Positions 43,988 to 55,608 of a stretch of DNA of 64,000 nucleotides are shown piece by piece. The position numbers and the translations under genes are program-made. Origin of the DNA: Melastoma dodecandrum (taxonomy: Eukaryota > Streptophyta > Magnoliopsida > Myrtales > Melastomataceae); assembly GCA_029817715.1 (NCBI GenBank), contig JARUPY010000190.1, positions 3,968,001-4,032,000 of the forward strand. The letters run 5' to 3'. The notes under the pieces are model-generated. The model searched no databases. It was not told where the DNA came from and saw only the letters and a list, made by a program, of their open reading frames with translations. The first letter of the stretch is position 1; each line of letters starts with the position of its first letter.

Positions 43988-44642
43988 ATGAAGAAGCCGA
44001 AGCCGTCGCCGCTCCCCCTGGGGATCTTCTGGGACACGATGTCGTGTCCGATCCCGGATGGTGTGAATCCAGAAGACATTCTCGATAACATCATCGCCGC
44101 CCTGCGCGTTCACTTCCCCGATTACGTCCTCGAGTCGTTCTTCGTCTACGGGGTCCCCTCCGATTTCAAAGCCCACCCGCTGCGCCCTCGGGAAGGTGTC
44201 GGCGTGAAGCTTTGTGATGTTGATGGAGCTTACCATCTCTACAAGCAGATTCTCTGCGACGCCGTCTCTTTTGGTCTCGAGCATCAAAGTCGTCGTACCG
44301 GCGTGGTGCTTATTTCTACTGTCGATCGTCATCAAGACTTCTTTTATTTATTTAACATACTTGGGCGCCGGGCGGCGTTCGTCGTCCCTTTGTCTGATCC
44401 CACCACCAGCATTTGCTGCATTAATCCTGAATTCTTGGTCTTGGACTGGCTGTGGGTCTCCCGTGGATCTGGCAAGGTATTGTCCCCGTTTGGTTGTCCC
44501 ATGCGCCTGCAGTTGTTTCCTGTTTGTTTACTATGTTCATTTCGCTCGGCAGATCATCACGAAGGATGACGTTATATCTATCGCGGCCGCGGCTCCAGTT
44601 GCTGGCGATGCTGTGGCTGTTGAAGGGAGCACATGTCCGTGA
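43988..44642 (+). CDS. NYN-domain protein ('NYN-195'), copy 2, two exons
   Basis: Exon 1 43,988-44,476 and exon 2 44,553-44,642, 192 residues. The ATG of copy 1 is ACG here, so the start moves to the ATG five codons in. LGIFWDTMSCPIPDGVNP keeps FWD. The second acidic block reads VLISTVDRHQDFFYLF, retaining two Asps but with the spacing changed. A 2-bp-scale difference in exon 2 brings an early stop (ending EGSTCP), so the Gly/Ser tail of copy 1 is missing. Otherwise intact. Confidence 0.65.
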
Positions 44643-45895
44643 GCTCGTCGGGCTCCGGTGGTGGACGTATCCAAGGAGTTTGTTGAATGGCCCATGTTAG
44701 GCCTAAGAGATCTCTCCGTCCCGTTAAAAAGCATTCGCTCTCTGGTTATAATGTGAACCTCCTGTACTGCCCCGTTTTTCATCTCTCTTCCTCTCGATGT
44801 ATGTATACAGCCATGGTCTATTTAAAAGGACAGCTTTTGTGCTTATGGATTCACTCTCTTGATACTGCCTGTATTTTTGTACTATTACGATCTGCTTTTT
44901 TCCTTCACGGATGATGAATTGTGGCCTACAATTTCAGGGCTACTAGAGAATCCAAGGATATATATATACACACATCAGAGAAATACAAGATCTAGCAAAC
45001 TACCTTTTACAATTTGTGACTGGCGAGATAGTATCTCAAAAGATTTCTCAGCAACAGCTCCTCCTAGGTTGTCTCTAGCGTCAAATAGAGCACCAGACCA
45101 GGATTCTCATACTTGTGACTGACATAACTTTTCTCTGTGAGGAGGAAAGGGCCCATGATGTCCTATGTCTTTCCAAGTTCGGGATTCGACGTCAAATGCT
45201 CAGCACCAGGTCCAGCCGTAACGGGTACTTCACAAATTCATGCTTTGCCCATTGCTAGGACTGAGACTCAATAGACGTGGTAATGCACTTTGAATTTCAC
45301 TGGTGAGAAGACCGAGTACCCAATCTGGAGAGATCCTAACATGTCCTGTGTTTTATGGCTGCAGGGCATTTCGGAGTCGGTCGAAAACTGGTACTTTGAC
45401 TGTAGTATCCATAAGGGAAATTGACCGTGCATATCCTTGTGACTATTCCTGCCACAATTTGGTGTTCCATTGACCACTTCCTTCAATCGATTCTATAATG
45501 AAAAGTAAAGAACAAAAGTTTTTTTTTTTTTAATTGCAGAACAAAGGAGAGGCTCTCTTATTTCATGTTTTTTTTCTTAATTGCAGAACAAAGGGAACAA
45601 AGGGCAATGTCATGGTGCAGAAGTCCAGATCATCGTTCTAGTAGTTGCCATAAGTTGCACCCAGCCAATCTCCTGATGTCTTTGCAGTAAATACCTGCAG
45701 CCTGTGAAGCAGAAAGCTCATGGTTATTCCCACCGAGATCAACATCATTGGCAGATGAGGAAGAAGATGATGACACATGTTGCTGAGATGAACTTTGTTT
45801 GTGACACCATCCAATGATTCTGAGGAAGAGTTGGCTGTTTCTCTAGATGATTTTTGGTCGAGGTAGGGGAGGTATGTTTCTCTTGTTGAAATCAC
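44643..45895. other. 3' flank repeat and unassigned DNA
   Basis: 44,690-44,935 repeats 35,036-35,265 and, inverted, 36,950-37,165. The remainder has poly-T tracts and one unidentified minus-strand frame (45,895-45,638). Confidence 0.45.
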
Positions 45896-45899
45896 CGAA

Positions 45900-47930
45900 T
45901 TTTATGCTGCCAGGTATGGGGCGCTCAATTCCCATATCCTGGCTGACCTGCAAGTAAAGGCATAACATGTTGGGCCACAAAGTGCACTCCATTGATAACC
46001 AACGCAGCCAAGATACAACAAGTTACCCTGGTAGAGTCTTGTATAGCCATCGGAAATGGATCTAGATCGTCATTAGCAGCAACAATAAGGCAAGGAATGT
46101 CAAATCCAGTCAACTCACTATGGCTGGCCACTTCGACAAGCAAATCAGTAGCCCTTTTCCATGAAGACTCGTCCAAGCTGAAAATATGAAAATAAAAAGA
46201 TGAAGAAAAGCTAATTTCTTCCCCAAAGCTGTAAGTCATGTGCAACACTTTAGACATCGGATTTCCCAATAAAAGTGCACTCAAATATGCATGCAAATGT
46301 GTCTGCACATCTTTCCCAAGAATAAATACATAAATGATTTCAAGATACATAGAAATGCGACTATAAATTTAAAAAACTGGACTATCGAGCATAAACAATC
46401 TCGACAAAAATTAATTGGAAGTACCGATCATGGACAAAAATGGCGATGTCGCAAGGAGCGAATGCTTCTTTGTTAGCCAGCATACTTCTAACTCCAACCT
46501 AATAAATCTCGGGTAATACCAGTGTTCTCTTGCCTCCCTGCACATGATGAGGAGCTTGAGATCAAGTTCACTTGGCTTGCAGAATCTACGATAATTGCAA
46601 ATGCAATAAGATCTACCACTGTTTGCTCCACCATATTCACTGCATATCGCTCCTCAGTAGTTGAGGTATATGGATCACTAAAAGGTCTACGGTCAACCAA
46701 GGGAAATCAAGTGAGCTGAGCTGAAACGATACTCATTGACACAGAAGATATTAGCTGGTAAAATATAATTCGCTAAAGAAAAATCAAAGTACACCTTCCA
46801 AGAGAAGAATTCAGCAACGACAACTTGCTGGCATTTTCAGGTTCAAAAACCCAACAACATAAGACATTTTTGTCTTACCGTTGCTTCTTCCGGGTAATTC
46901 GTCTTTTCTTACTACTACGGACGGCTGATGACGGATCAACAGGATATTCTATGTACTCAATATTCTCCAAGCTCTTCGCCAGGTCTAAGAGTGTCATTAG
47001 TGACCGCTGCACCAACATATAAATCATTAGATCAATACTCCTATAACTGGCATGATCCATATTTTACACATCAACATGAAGCACAAACTGACACCTAAGT
47101 AGCTAAAAAAACACAAAAGTTTCTGCTAGGCAGCCATTTTTGACCATTTGGTAGAAAGCACATAATAGAATGTTGGCTATTTGATGAATAACTAAAACAT
47201 GAAGCGACTCTAGAGAAATGTTCATTGGAAGAACAGTAAGAACAATGAAATAAATCTATCTCCGAAGTAAAACCAGGACACTTACCTCCCAACTAAAGAA
47301 ACAGTAAACCGGATTCGAATAATAATTACCTGAGACAGAAATCCATCAAGAGACAATCCTGCCAACACAGTTGTCTCAGCAACGTCTTTGTAAGGAGCTT
47401 CATTCCAGGGGCTGGAAGTTCATGGCAGAAACTAATTATATCAATATTTCTGTTGAAATACTTATATTTATGAATAACAATTAACGCAAAGATGCAGCAA
47501 CACTGTTCAGAAGATGATTATTTTATAGTATTAGCATAAACTAGGGTTTAAAAATCACTCGAAGAAAATCAGTGGTAAGCATCTGACTGCGGAAGTACCA
47601 TTCAGGGGCCGTAGAGTTTAAATCTTCAATATCCACAGGTCGTAGGGCACCATCCTGTTTAAAAGCAAGAATTGGTAGCAGTTACAGATTCAGATGATCA
47701 TACATCAAGTAACCAATTGATTAATTCAAGAGGCTTATAAAACTCACAGCATCACCATCGAATAAATCAAATATCCCCTTGAGAAAATCAATGGCCTCCT
47801 TCATCAACTCTACACTCTGCAAAGACCAAAATTGTTGCATAATCGGAGACATGACTTGCTCTAAGCTGATTTGCTGGAGCTCATCTCTCAAATCCAACTT
47901 GCAACCAAAACTATCACGGGAACTTTGACC
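45900..47930 (-). pseudogene. MIRO copy C, broken
   Basis: Minus-strand order: about 47,920-47,830 (SLEQVMSPIMQQF-like DNA with frame breaks) joined directly to 47,819-47,752 (SVELMKEAIDFLKGIFDLFDG), then 47,655-47,330 (linker, AGLSLDGFLSQ), 47,010-46,790 (LAKSLENIEYIEYP ... LLNSSLGR), about 46,690-46,640 (TTEERYAVNMVEQT), about 46,490-46,430 (LANKEAFAPCDIAIF) and 46,180-46,020 (LVEVASHSELTGFDIPCLIV). The N-terminal GTPase and the whole first EF-hand region are deleted. In-frame stops (for example after RITRKKQR) make it a pseudogene. Confidence 0.8.
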
Positions 47931-47939
47931 GGAGGAGGA

Positions 47940-48980
47940 ACACTACACTCAGAAATTTCCTTAAAAATTGAATAATTTTTGTATATTATCTAGATTAAAA
48001 ATAATCAACATCTTATTAAAATTTTATTACTTAGATTTGTAAGCATTATTCTTTCAATTTAACATTGGTCAATAACTTTTAATTTTAGTTGTGTGTTTGA
48101 TGAATTTTTTTAATCCAAAAAATTTAAACTTTACAAAGCTTGGAAATGTCAAATTATTTTAAAAAAATAATGCAATTTTTTTTTTCTACATAATGGTTTT
48201 TATGTTTATGATAAGTTGCGAGACGTATAGTTATAAATGGTTTCATATTTTGAATAGCTAAATGCTTCATCATATTTTCTAATTTCTAATGAAAAATTGC
48301 CTAATTATTCCCTTTCATTTAAATTAATTAAAAAAAGTTATGCATTTGAATGGAAAAAATTAAAACGTAACTGCTAAAAGTGAAATTTTTAAAAACACGA
48401 TTCTAAAAAGCCATTTGAATGAAAATAAAAAAATATTTAAATATAATTTAAAATTTTTTTTTTGGTGTTCTTAAATAATTTTGGATTGTATTTGTCACAT
48501 AATGAGAGATAAAAGGGTCGGAAAGGCTTAGGCTCCCGTATACTTTCTTGCTTCAAAATTATATTAATCTAGATGAACAAAATGACGAGTCGAATACATA
48601 TTCGTAAAAAAATAATAACTAAAATTATGGTAAATAGAAAATATTTATAATAAAATTGAAATAAAAGAATTGTTTTAGTTTTGGAAGTTTTAAAATAGCA
48701 ATCCAAATAGATTGGAAAACAACTTTTTCCATTGGTAAATTTTGGGGATTTGAGAACAAAAGAGTAAATTCAATAGAGATGTGGTCGCTGCTGTTGGCCA
48801 CGGGAGTGGGAAGAGAATCCGTTATGACCCAAAATCACCCATCACTCCCCCCGTCCCTGTAAGAACCAACAGCCCGTTACAGATAGCAATGACATTCGGA
48901 CCCGAATGAAGCTCGAAAAGCAGAGCAGGTTGAGATCATCAGAACCTCGTTCTCCGGCTCTCCAGAGAGCCGAGCTTTGT
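47940..48980. other. AT-rich intergenic DNA
   Basis: Very AT rich, no coding signal. A GC-richer stretch at 48,780-48,980 and its continuation at 49,370-49,490 look like the two sides of a sequence into which the foldback element was inserted. Confidence 0.5.
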
Positions 48981-48986
48981 TCTATA

Positions 48987-49361
48987 GTAATGTTAATCGG
49001 CAAAATATTTTGCGAAATAAGGCTTTTAATTTTAAAATTTATTGACTAATGCCCTAAAATCGGCCGATTTCCATATAGAAGAAAATCCGTTTTACAAAGA
49101 CCCACTTCTAAATTTAAAATAGGGAAGTCTTCCTATTTGAAAATAGGAAATCGGTGGTAGACTTCCCGATTTTAAATTTGGAAGTCGGCCTTTCAAAAGC
49201 CGACTTCCTTATTTTAAATGAAGGCCGCTTCTCTATTTTAAATTTAAAAAATCGGTCTTTGAAAGATCAATTTCCTTAAAGTGGCCGATTTCAGGACATT
49301 AGTCAACAAATTTAAAAATTAAGGTTCTATTTCACAAATTTTTTGCTGAATAACGTTATTA
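48987..49361. mobile_element. Foldback MITE
   Basis: About 375 bp. The left arm (TAATGTTAATCGGCAAAATA ... CTAATGCCCTAAAATCGGCC) pairs with the right arm read backwards (AATAACGTTATTCAGCAAAA ... CTAATGTCCTGAAATCGGCC). The centre carries several short AAATTTAAAATAGG-type direct and inverted motifs. It has no coding capacity. Confidence 0.75.
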
Positions 49362-49719
49362 AGGGACAAAACTCCCAGAGAGCCCTGTCGCGGATCACCT
49401 TTAAAGTCTCCGATCCGAAGCAGAGAGATTGTGACAAGGGAATTGCCAGGTACTCCGCCCATCGGGTGTTTCCACGGAACAAAAATTTATCCCCATTGTT
49501 TCTCTCTTTTCTTTTTCTATAATCTTGTTATTGTGAACACTAAAATCTCGCGGGGAAATATCAACGTACAAATTGTCGTATAAAAATGTGTAGCAGGTTC
49601 AATCTCTAGTCACGGATGAAACACGTGATTCCTCTGATTCGATTTCGAAGAAAAACGTCGATGGGTGGTGATCCTGAAGCTCTGGCAGAATTTCAGCGGA
49701 ACTTCGGGATAAAATATAA

Positions 49720-50010
49720 ACGAAGTCGTCGGGGCCTATGGGCGTGATCCGGCAGAGTTTCAGTAGCTTGATGAAGTCGTCGGGGTCTTTGGGCGTGATC
49801 CGGCAGAGCTTCCGTAATTTAATGAAGTCGTCAGGGCCTTTGGGCGTGATCCGGTAGAGCTTCGATATCTTGATGAAGTCGTCGGGGCTTTTGGGCGTGA
49901 TCCAGTAGAGCTTCGATATCTTGATGAAGTCGTCGGGGCCTTTGGGCGTGATCCCGCAGAGCTTCGATATCTTGATGGAGTCGTCGGGGCCTTTGGGCGT
50001 GATCTGGCAG
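49720..50010. repeat. 51-bp minisatellite in the 3' LTR (six units)
   Basis: The unit contains CTTTGGGCGTGATCC and TTGATGAAGTCGTCGGGG. Because 51 is a multiple of three it stays open on the minus strand and would encode a repeated ITPKGPDDFIKISK peptide. The other LTR has only three units (about 59,365-59,500). Confidence 0.85.
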
Positions 50011-50579
50011 AACTTCAAGGCGTGTTGCAGAAGGACACCGGGGCGATGGACGTCGGTAGAGCTTCAGTGAACGGGAGGCGGTGAGAGTCTTTGAGATCCA
50101 AGAGTCTTCTCTCCACCAATATGTGTGTTATGTGTTGTCTAATTATATACTTGCAAGACATCTGAAGTGTAGATGGGCTGAAGCTCTGGCAAATATCCTG
50201 ATGAAGACGATGAGCTGTAGAACTTAATTCGGCGGGTCTAGGAGTGGCGAAGATCACCAGGGCTATAGAAGTTTGATCTGAGAATCTTCTGGATATGATC
50301 GATGAACACCAGGGCTATTGTAGAAGTTTGATCTAGCAGCACTTCGTTGTTGAGTGAGGAAATGATGCTCGAGAACTTCGTTATCGAAGGAGCTCCTCAC
50401 TCTTAAAGTTGTCGAGGCCTGTGGGCTTGATCCAACAGAACTTTAGGAAGATGTTGTTGTCGACAGAGGAATATAGCCGTCGTCGAAGAATGTAATATCC
50501 GAGAATATCGCTCGAGAAGAATATTGTTTGTCTGTAGAATATGATTTCTGGGAAAATATATCACCGCGTCGTTTCGCTA

Positions 50580-51235
50580 TGGGGCCCTCGAAGATAAACC
50601 CGCAAGGGGGGCCTTCGAGATATACCCGTTAGAGGGACCTTTGGAGATATACCCCCTAGAGGGACCCTCGGAGTATACCCGCTAGAGGGGCCTTCGGAGA
50701 TATACCTGCTAGAGGGGCCTTCGAAGATTAACCCGCAAGACGGGACTTCAGAGATATACCCAAGAGGGGCCTTCGGAGATAAACCCGCAAAACCTGCAAG
50801 AGGGGGCCTTCGGAGATAAACCCGCTAGAGGGGCTTTCGGAGTTAAACCCGGAAGATGGGCCTTCGGAGATATACCCGCCAGAGGGGCCTTCGGAGACAA
50901 ACCCGCAAGACGGGCCTTTAGAGATATACCCAAGAGGGGCCTTTGGAGATATACCCGCTAGAGGGGCCTTCGGAAATAAACCCGCAAGAGGGGCCTTCAC
51001 CGCCGCATCACCCACTGAGGGGCCTTCGTCGGAAAACCCGCTAGAGGGGCATTCGCCGCACCACCCGTAGAGGGGCCTTCGGAGAACCCGCAAGAGGGGC
51101 CTTCGGAGATATACCTGCTAGAGGGGCATTCGAAGATAAACCCGCAAGAGGGGCCTTCACCGCCGCATCACCCACTTAGGGGCCTTCGGGAGAACCCGCT
51201 AGGGGGCCTTCGCCGCAGCACCCGCTGAGGGCCTT
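50580..51235. repeat. Minisatellite in the 3' LTR (GAGGGGCCTTCGGAGATA units)
   Basis: Some 20 imperfect units of about 24-30 bp, each with AGAGGGGCCTTCGGAGATA and ACCCGC. The counterpart in the other LTR is 60,070-60,594. Open frames through it are low-complexity and not genes. Confidence 0.85.
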
Positions 51236-51502
51236 AAAAAATTACTAGAATCTCTTTATAACCCAATGGGGCTTAAGAGAATAAGAGAGAGGAGATAATT
51301 TTGTGTATGAGAGATGTGTTGTGAATGAATTGGGAGGCCTCTATTTATAGGGCTCCAGGGTCAATCTATAAAAGGCAGCTGGTTTCCCCATAATTGACAA
51401 CTTTCAAATGGACCGGGCAATGAGATGGGCTAGGAGTTGGGCTTGAACACAAAGATTTAGCCCATCCTATGATTTGGGCTTGGTAAAATTTTAATGTCTG
51501 CA

Positions 51503-51516
51503 AATGCCCCCACTTT
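51503..51516 (-). promoter_or_regulatory. Polypurine tract of the Tat-type element
   Basis: AAAGTGGGGGCATT on the minus strand, directly next to the 3' LTR. Confidence 0.7.
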
Positions 51517-51884
51517 AATTCTGTCTCGCATGCTTATATATTCCAGAGAGACGAGAATTAAAGTATTAAAGCGATGTACATATATCTCATTCGACTACAT
51601 GAAGATTGTGTTGATCACAGTTTATACTCGTGTGGAAAGGAGTATTATATGGAGATATAATCGTTCACGGTTTATACTCATGCGGACGTAGAGTATTACA
51701 TGAAGATTGTTGGTCACAGTTTATACTCGTATGGAAAGGAGTATTATATGAGAATTTTGTTGGTCACAGTTTATACTCGTGTGGAAATGAGTATTACATG
51801 ATGATTTTTTTTTATTTATATACATATATACATATATGTCGTGCAGTTTAGGCTCATGCGACACGGAATATTATTCTTCAGGCG

Positions 51885-52308
51885 TAGTATCGCTTTAGGA
51901 ACTTTTTGTTGATCGGTCCGACTCGTACTCCATCTTGATCAACTATCTTGTAAGTGCCCCCGGTGTAAGCCTCTTGGACTACGTATGGACCATCCCACTT
52001 GGATGTGAATTTGCTTCCGGTCTTATATGTGACGATTATGGGTCTTCGCACCACCAATACAAGGTCACCTACTTGAAAGGATCAAGGTCGTACTTTTTTG
52101 TTGAATGACTTTGACATCATTGCCTAATAGCATTCAATCCGTTGCTGGGCTTAAGACGTTTCTCATCCAAAACTTCTAGTTCCTGTAAGCGTAGTCGCGC
52201 ATTATCCTCTTGACAAAGTCCCTCTTGTGTGGCTATTTGCAGCGACAATATTTGTCGTTCAAGTAGAAGGACTGCTTCAACACCGTAGACCAATGAGTAT
52301 GGCGTCAT
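51885..52308 (-). pseudogene. Integrase C-terminal region
   Basis: 52,308-52,117 (MTPYSLVYGVEAVLLLE, LRLQELEVLDEKR) and, in another frame, about 52,080-51,885 (SKWDGPYVVQEAYTGG, KFLKRYYA). This is the conserved tail following the integrase core in gypsy elements. A frame break near 52,110 separates the two parts. Confidence 0.8.
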
Positions 52309-52359
52309 TTGAGTCGCAGTCCTGTACGTCGTACGATATGCCCATATCGCTGCTCCGAC

Positions 52360-53610
52360 TCATTCATGCCAATCTCTTCTAGCTTTATCGACCACCTTCT
52401 TTAGGAGATTACACAGCGTCTTATTGAATGCCTCTGCCAACCCGTTTGCGGCCGCATAATACATGGAAGAATTATATTGTTTGAAACCAAATTGCTCGCA
52501 AAATTTATCCATGGCCTTATTAGAGAAATTTCGGCCATTGTCTGTAATGATATAGCGAGGCACGCCATAACGAAAAATGATATTATTCTTAATGAAGGTG
52601 ATCACGGTTTCCTTCTTCACTTCCCGAAAGGATGCAGCTTCTGCCCATTTTGAGAAATAGTCCATTGCTGCCAGGATATACGAATGGCCCCCTGACGATT
52701 TAGGAGTTATGGGCCCTACAACATCTAACCCCCAGGCTTCAAACGGCCAAGATGCTACAGTTGGATGAAGTGGCTCGGGTGATTGATGAATGAAGTTAGC
52801 ATGAAATTGGCAAGCTTGACATTTCTTTGCATATTCCATACAATCTTTTACCATTGTTGGCCAATAGTAGCCCATTCTCTTCAACTGGAAGTGAAGTTTA
52901 GGGCCTGATTGATGAGCTCCACAAACTCCAGAATGCGCTTCTTCTAGTGCTCTCATGGCTTCCTCAACTCCAAGACATCGCAAGAACACTCCTTCAAAGG
53001 ATCGTTGATAGAGAGTATTCTTAAAATATATGAATCGATGCGCTCTTCTCCTCACATCCACTTTTTGTCTGGGGTCGTTGGGAAGCTTTCCATGCTCGAG
53101 AAAGTCAATGAGTGGTTGTCTCCAATCTTGGTCTTCTATATTAAGGACGGATACGAAATTAACTTCGTTCGTTCCCTCCTCATCACGAATTGGAGGAACC
53201 ACCCATGCTTGACATAACCGGATGCCAACCTCCTTATCCACCGAAGTAAGTGCAGAGGCTAGAGATGCCAGGGCATCTGCTTGTGCATTTTCCTTTCTCG
53301 GTATATGACTTATTGTAATGTCTGGGAACCATGCGAGTTTAACCGCATAGTCATGATAAGGCAAAAGCTCTGGCTTGCGAACTTCGTATGTGGATAAAAG
53401 TTGATTGATCATAAGCTTGGAGTATCCATATACTCTTAAACTATGTACTTTATTATCCATGGCCATGTCTAGCCCGAGTATGAGAGCCTGATATTCAGCC
53501 ATATTGTTTGAGCATAACTGAGTGAGGGTATATGCATAAGGGATGATCTCCATCGGATGTGACGAAGACAACTCCAGCTCCCGCGCCTCTTTGTGTAGCT
53601 GACCCATCAA
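52360..53610 (-). CDS. Second RNase H and integrase of the Tat-type element
   Basis: A 416-codon frame. The N-terminal part (NMAEYQALILGLDMAM, VYGYSKLMINQL, PRKENAQADALASLA) is the archaeal-type RNase H typical of Tat elements. Integrase follows: HSGVCGAHQSG with CQACQ (zinc site), D in WGLDVVGPI, D in IITDNGRNF and E in GLAEAFNK, so the DDE triad is present. The usual SDS of the RNase H third motif reads GYSK here, which loses an Asp. It is part of a polyprotein rather than a free-standing gene. Confidence 0.85.
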   Translation of the reverse strand: MMGQLHKEARELELSSSHPMEIIPYAYTLTQLCSNNMAEYQALILGLDMAMDNKVHSLRVYGYSKLMINQLLSTYEVRKPELLPYHDYAVKLAWFPDITISHIPRKENAQADALASLASALTSVDKEVGIRLCQAWVVPPIRDEEGTNEVNFVSVLNIEDQDWRQPLIDFLEHGKLPNDPRQKVDVRRRAHRFIYFKNTLYQRSFEGVFLRCLGVEEAMRALEEAHSGVCGAHQSGPKLHFQLKRMGYYWPTMVKDCMEYAKKCQACQFHANFIHQSPEPLHPTVASWPFEAWGLDVVGPITPKSSGGHSYILAAMDYFSKWAEAASFREVKKETVITFIKNNIIFRYGVPRYIITDNGRNFSNKAMDKFCEQFGFKQYNSSMYYAAANGLAEAFNKTLCNLLKKVVDKARRDWHE

Positions 53611-53687
53611 AGAACATTTTTATGGAGGGGGAACATCAACCAATATTACTTCCTCATCAGGCAGTTCTTCTGATATTTTCCAATTAT

Positions 53688-54260
53688 CTAGTAAGGATGG
53701 TCTGCCAAGAAGTCAGCTAAAGCTTGTCCCTTCACAGCCTTTTGAGGTACATACAGGATCTCAAACTCTTGAAGCATAAGTGCCCATTTCGCAAGACGAC
53801 CAAATAAAACTGGCCTTGACGTTATATACTTGTGAGGATATGCCCGTGATATGAGACGAACAGAGTGTGCCTGCAAATAATGTCGCGACTTTTGTATAGC
53901 GAACATTAAAGCAAGACAGGTCTTCTCAATTGGAGAGTAATTCAATTCTGCTCCAGTTAAAGTCCTGCTTAAATAGTACAGGGCATTTTCTTTTCCCTTG
54001 TCATTCTCTTGGGCTAACAAGACCCCTAATGAAGCTTCTTGTGGCACTCTATAAAGTATGAGGGGTTTTCCTTGGATTGGAGCATTTAGGACCGGTGGCT
54101 TTGACAAATAAGCCTTTATGCTGTTGAATGCATTTTCACACGCTTCATCCCACTCAAAAGGAGTACCTTTCTTCATCAATCTATGAAAGGGATGACATCG
54201 TCCGGCCAAGTTTGATATAAACCTTCGAATGTATGCAAGTTTCCCTTGAAGGCTCTTCAA
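53688..54260 (-). pseudogene. RNase H (first) of the Tat-type element
   Basis: LAGRCHPFHRLMKKGTPFEW connects RT to RNase H. LGVLLAQENDKGKENALYYL and YSPIEKTCLALMFA follow. The first catalytic Asp position reads LILYRVPQEASLG, so activity is doubtful. It is joined to the RT frame by a shift near 54,258. Confidence 0.8.
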
Positions 54261-55291
54261 CTTATGTTTATCCTTGGTCGTGGCATCTTCATAACCGCAT
54301 CTATATTCGATTGATCGACTTCAATGCCTCGATGTTGAACGATAAATCCAAGGAACTTTTCTGAAGTGACTCTGAATGCACACTTCAACGAGTTCATCTT
54401 CAGTTGATATTTGTGCAGTCTGTCAAATGCTTTTCTAAGGTCATCAATGTGATCGCGCCTTCGTCTGGATTTGACAACCAGATCTTCCACGTAACATTCT
54501 ACATTGCTGTGGATAATATCATCAAAGATCCGTTGCATGGCTCGTTGATAAATTGCTCCCGCATTCTTCAACCCAAAAGGCATCACCTTATAACAATATA
54601 TCCCTTTTGGTATACGAAAGGCTATCATTTCCTCATCCTTCGGATCCATTCGGATTTGATTGTATCCCGATGATCCATCCATAAAACTGAGGGCTTCATA
54701 GCCAGTGGTCGCATCTACCATCACCTCAGTGACCGAAAGAGGAAAATCGTCTTTGGGACATGCATTGTTGAGATCACGAAAATCAACGCAAACTCGGAGT
54801 TGACCGTTCTTCTTCCTTACCGGTACAATATTTGCAATCCATGTTGGATATTTCACCTCTTGAATAAATCCAGCTTCGATAAGCTTGTTAACTTCGGCTT
54901 CTATTAATGGGATCAGCTCTGGGCGAAAACGTCGTTGAGCTTACTTTATTGGTCGAACTTCGTGCTTAACAGCTAACTTATGAACCGCTATCTTCGGGTT
55001 AAGGCCAGGAATTTCTTTATAGCTCCATGCGAAAACATCTTTGTATTCTTTCAACAGTTGGATGTATAACTCCTCTTCTTCAGGAGTTAAACTTGCACTA
55101 AAGAATATAGGGCGATGATCCCCTTCCTCCCCAAGATCGACTTCTTTCAATTCGTCAACGGTAGACTTTTTTCGATCCACGAATACTTCTGGAGCCTCTT
55201 TTGCATCATCCTCTTTAGGAGAAGTGTTTTCATCAGCTTCAGTAATTGTGACGTGGTGGGAAGCGACAATAATCATTTCCATTATCACCAT
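54257..55291 (-). pseudogene. Reverse transcriptase of the Tat-type element
   Basis: 55,291-54,941 carries the linker with EEELYIQLLKEYKDVFAWSY. 54,856-54,257 carries the palm and fingers (NIVPVRKKNGQLRVCVDFRD, MPFGLKNAGAIYQRAM). The catalytic box reads CYVEDLVVKS, with Glu for the first Asp of YVDD. A stop near 54,935 interrupts the frame between the two parts. Confidence 0.85.
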
Positions 55292-55608
55292 GAGACAATT
55301 CCCCTTTGTTATTGGTAGATACCCATGTTTTCGTCTTTATTTTCAGTATTTTACCGGTAGTTACTTCAACAACCGTTCGACGCTTCATTCGAGAGGGAAC
55401 TTTGCTACGAAGATTCTTTGTATCTTCTATGATAATTGGGATATCCTATTTTTTATCAACTCTCTTCCACACCATTCGACTTCTTGGAGCTTGACTCAAT
55501 CTTAATCGTGCCGACCTTCGAGCATCAATCTCTTCTTTCTGAGTGCCAAGTCTATCAAATACGGATATTCGCTTAGACGAGACTCTAAGTCGATCAAATA
55601 CTGAAGTT

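Larger units (their letters stand above)
49534..51502 (-). repeat. 3' LTR of the Tat-type element
   Basis: About 1.97 kb, TG...CA on the plus strand (TGAACACT ... GTCTGCA). It aligns with 59,176-60,594 up to the truncation point (…CGCTAGGGGGCC). A polypurine tract abuts its right end. Confidence 0.85.

Noticed and set aside
50728..51093. 121-codon frame in the GGGGCCTTCGG repeat
   Set aside because: Repeat-derived peptide (SEGPSSGYI-type); no start context, no conservation evidence.
49720..51235. CRISPR-like regular repeats
   Set aside because: Units are contiguous minisatellites without unique spacers, lie inside LTRs and are in a plant genome.
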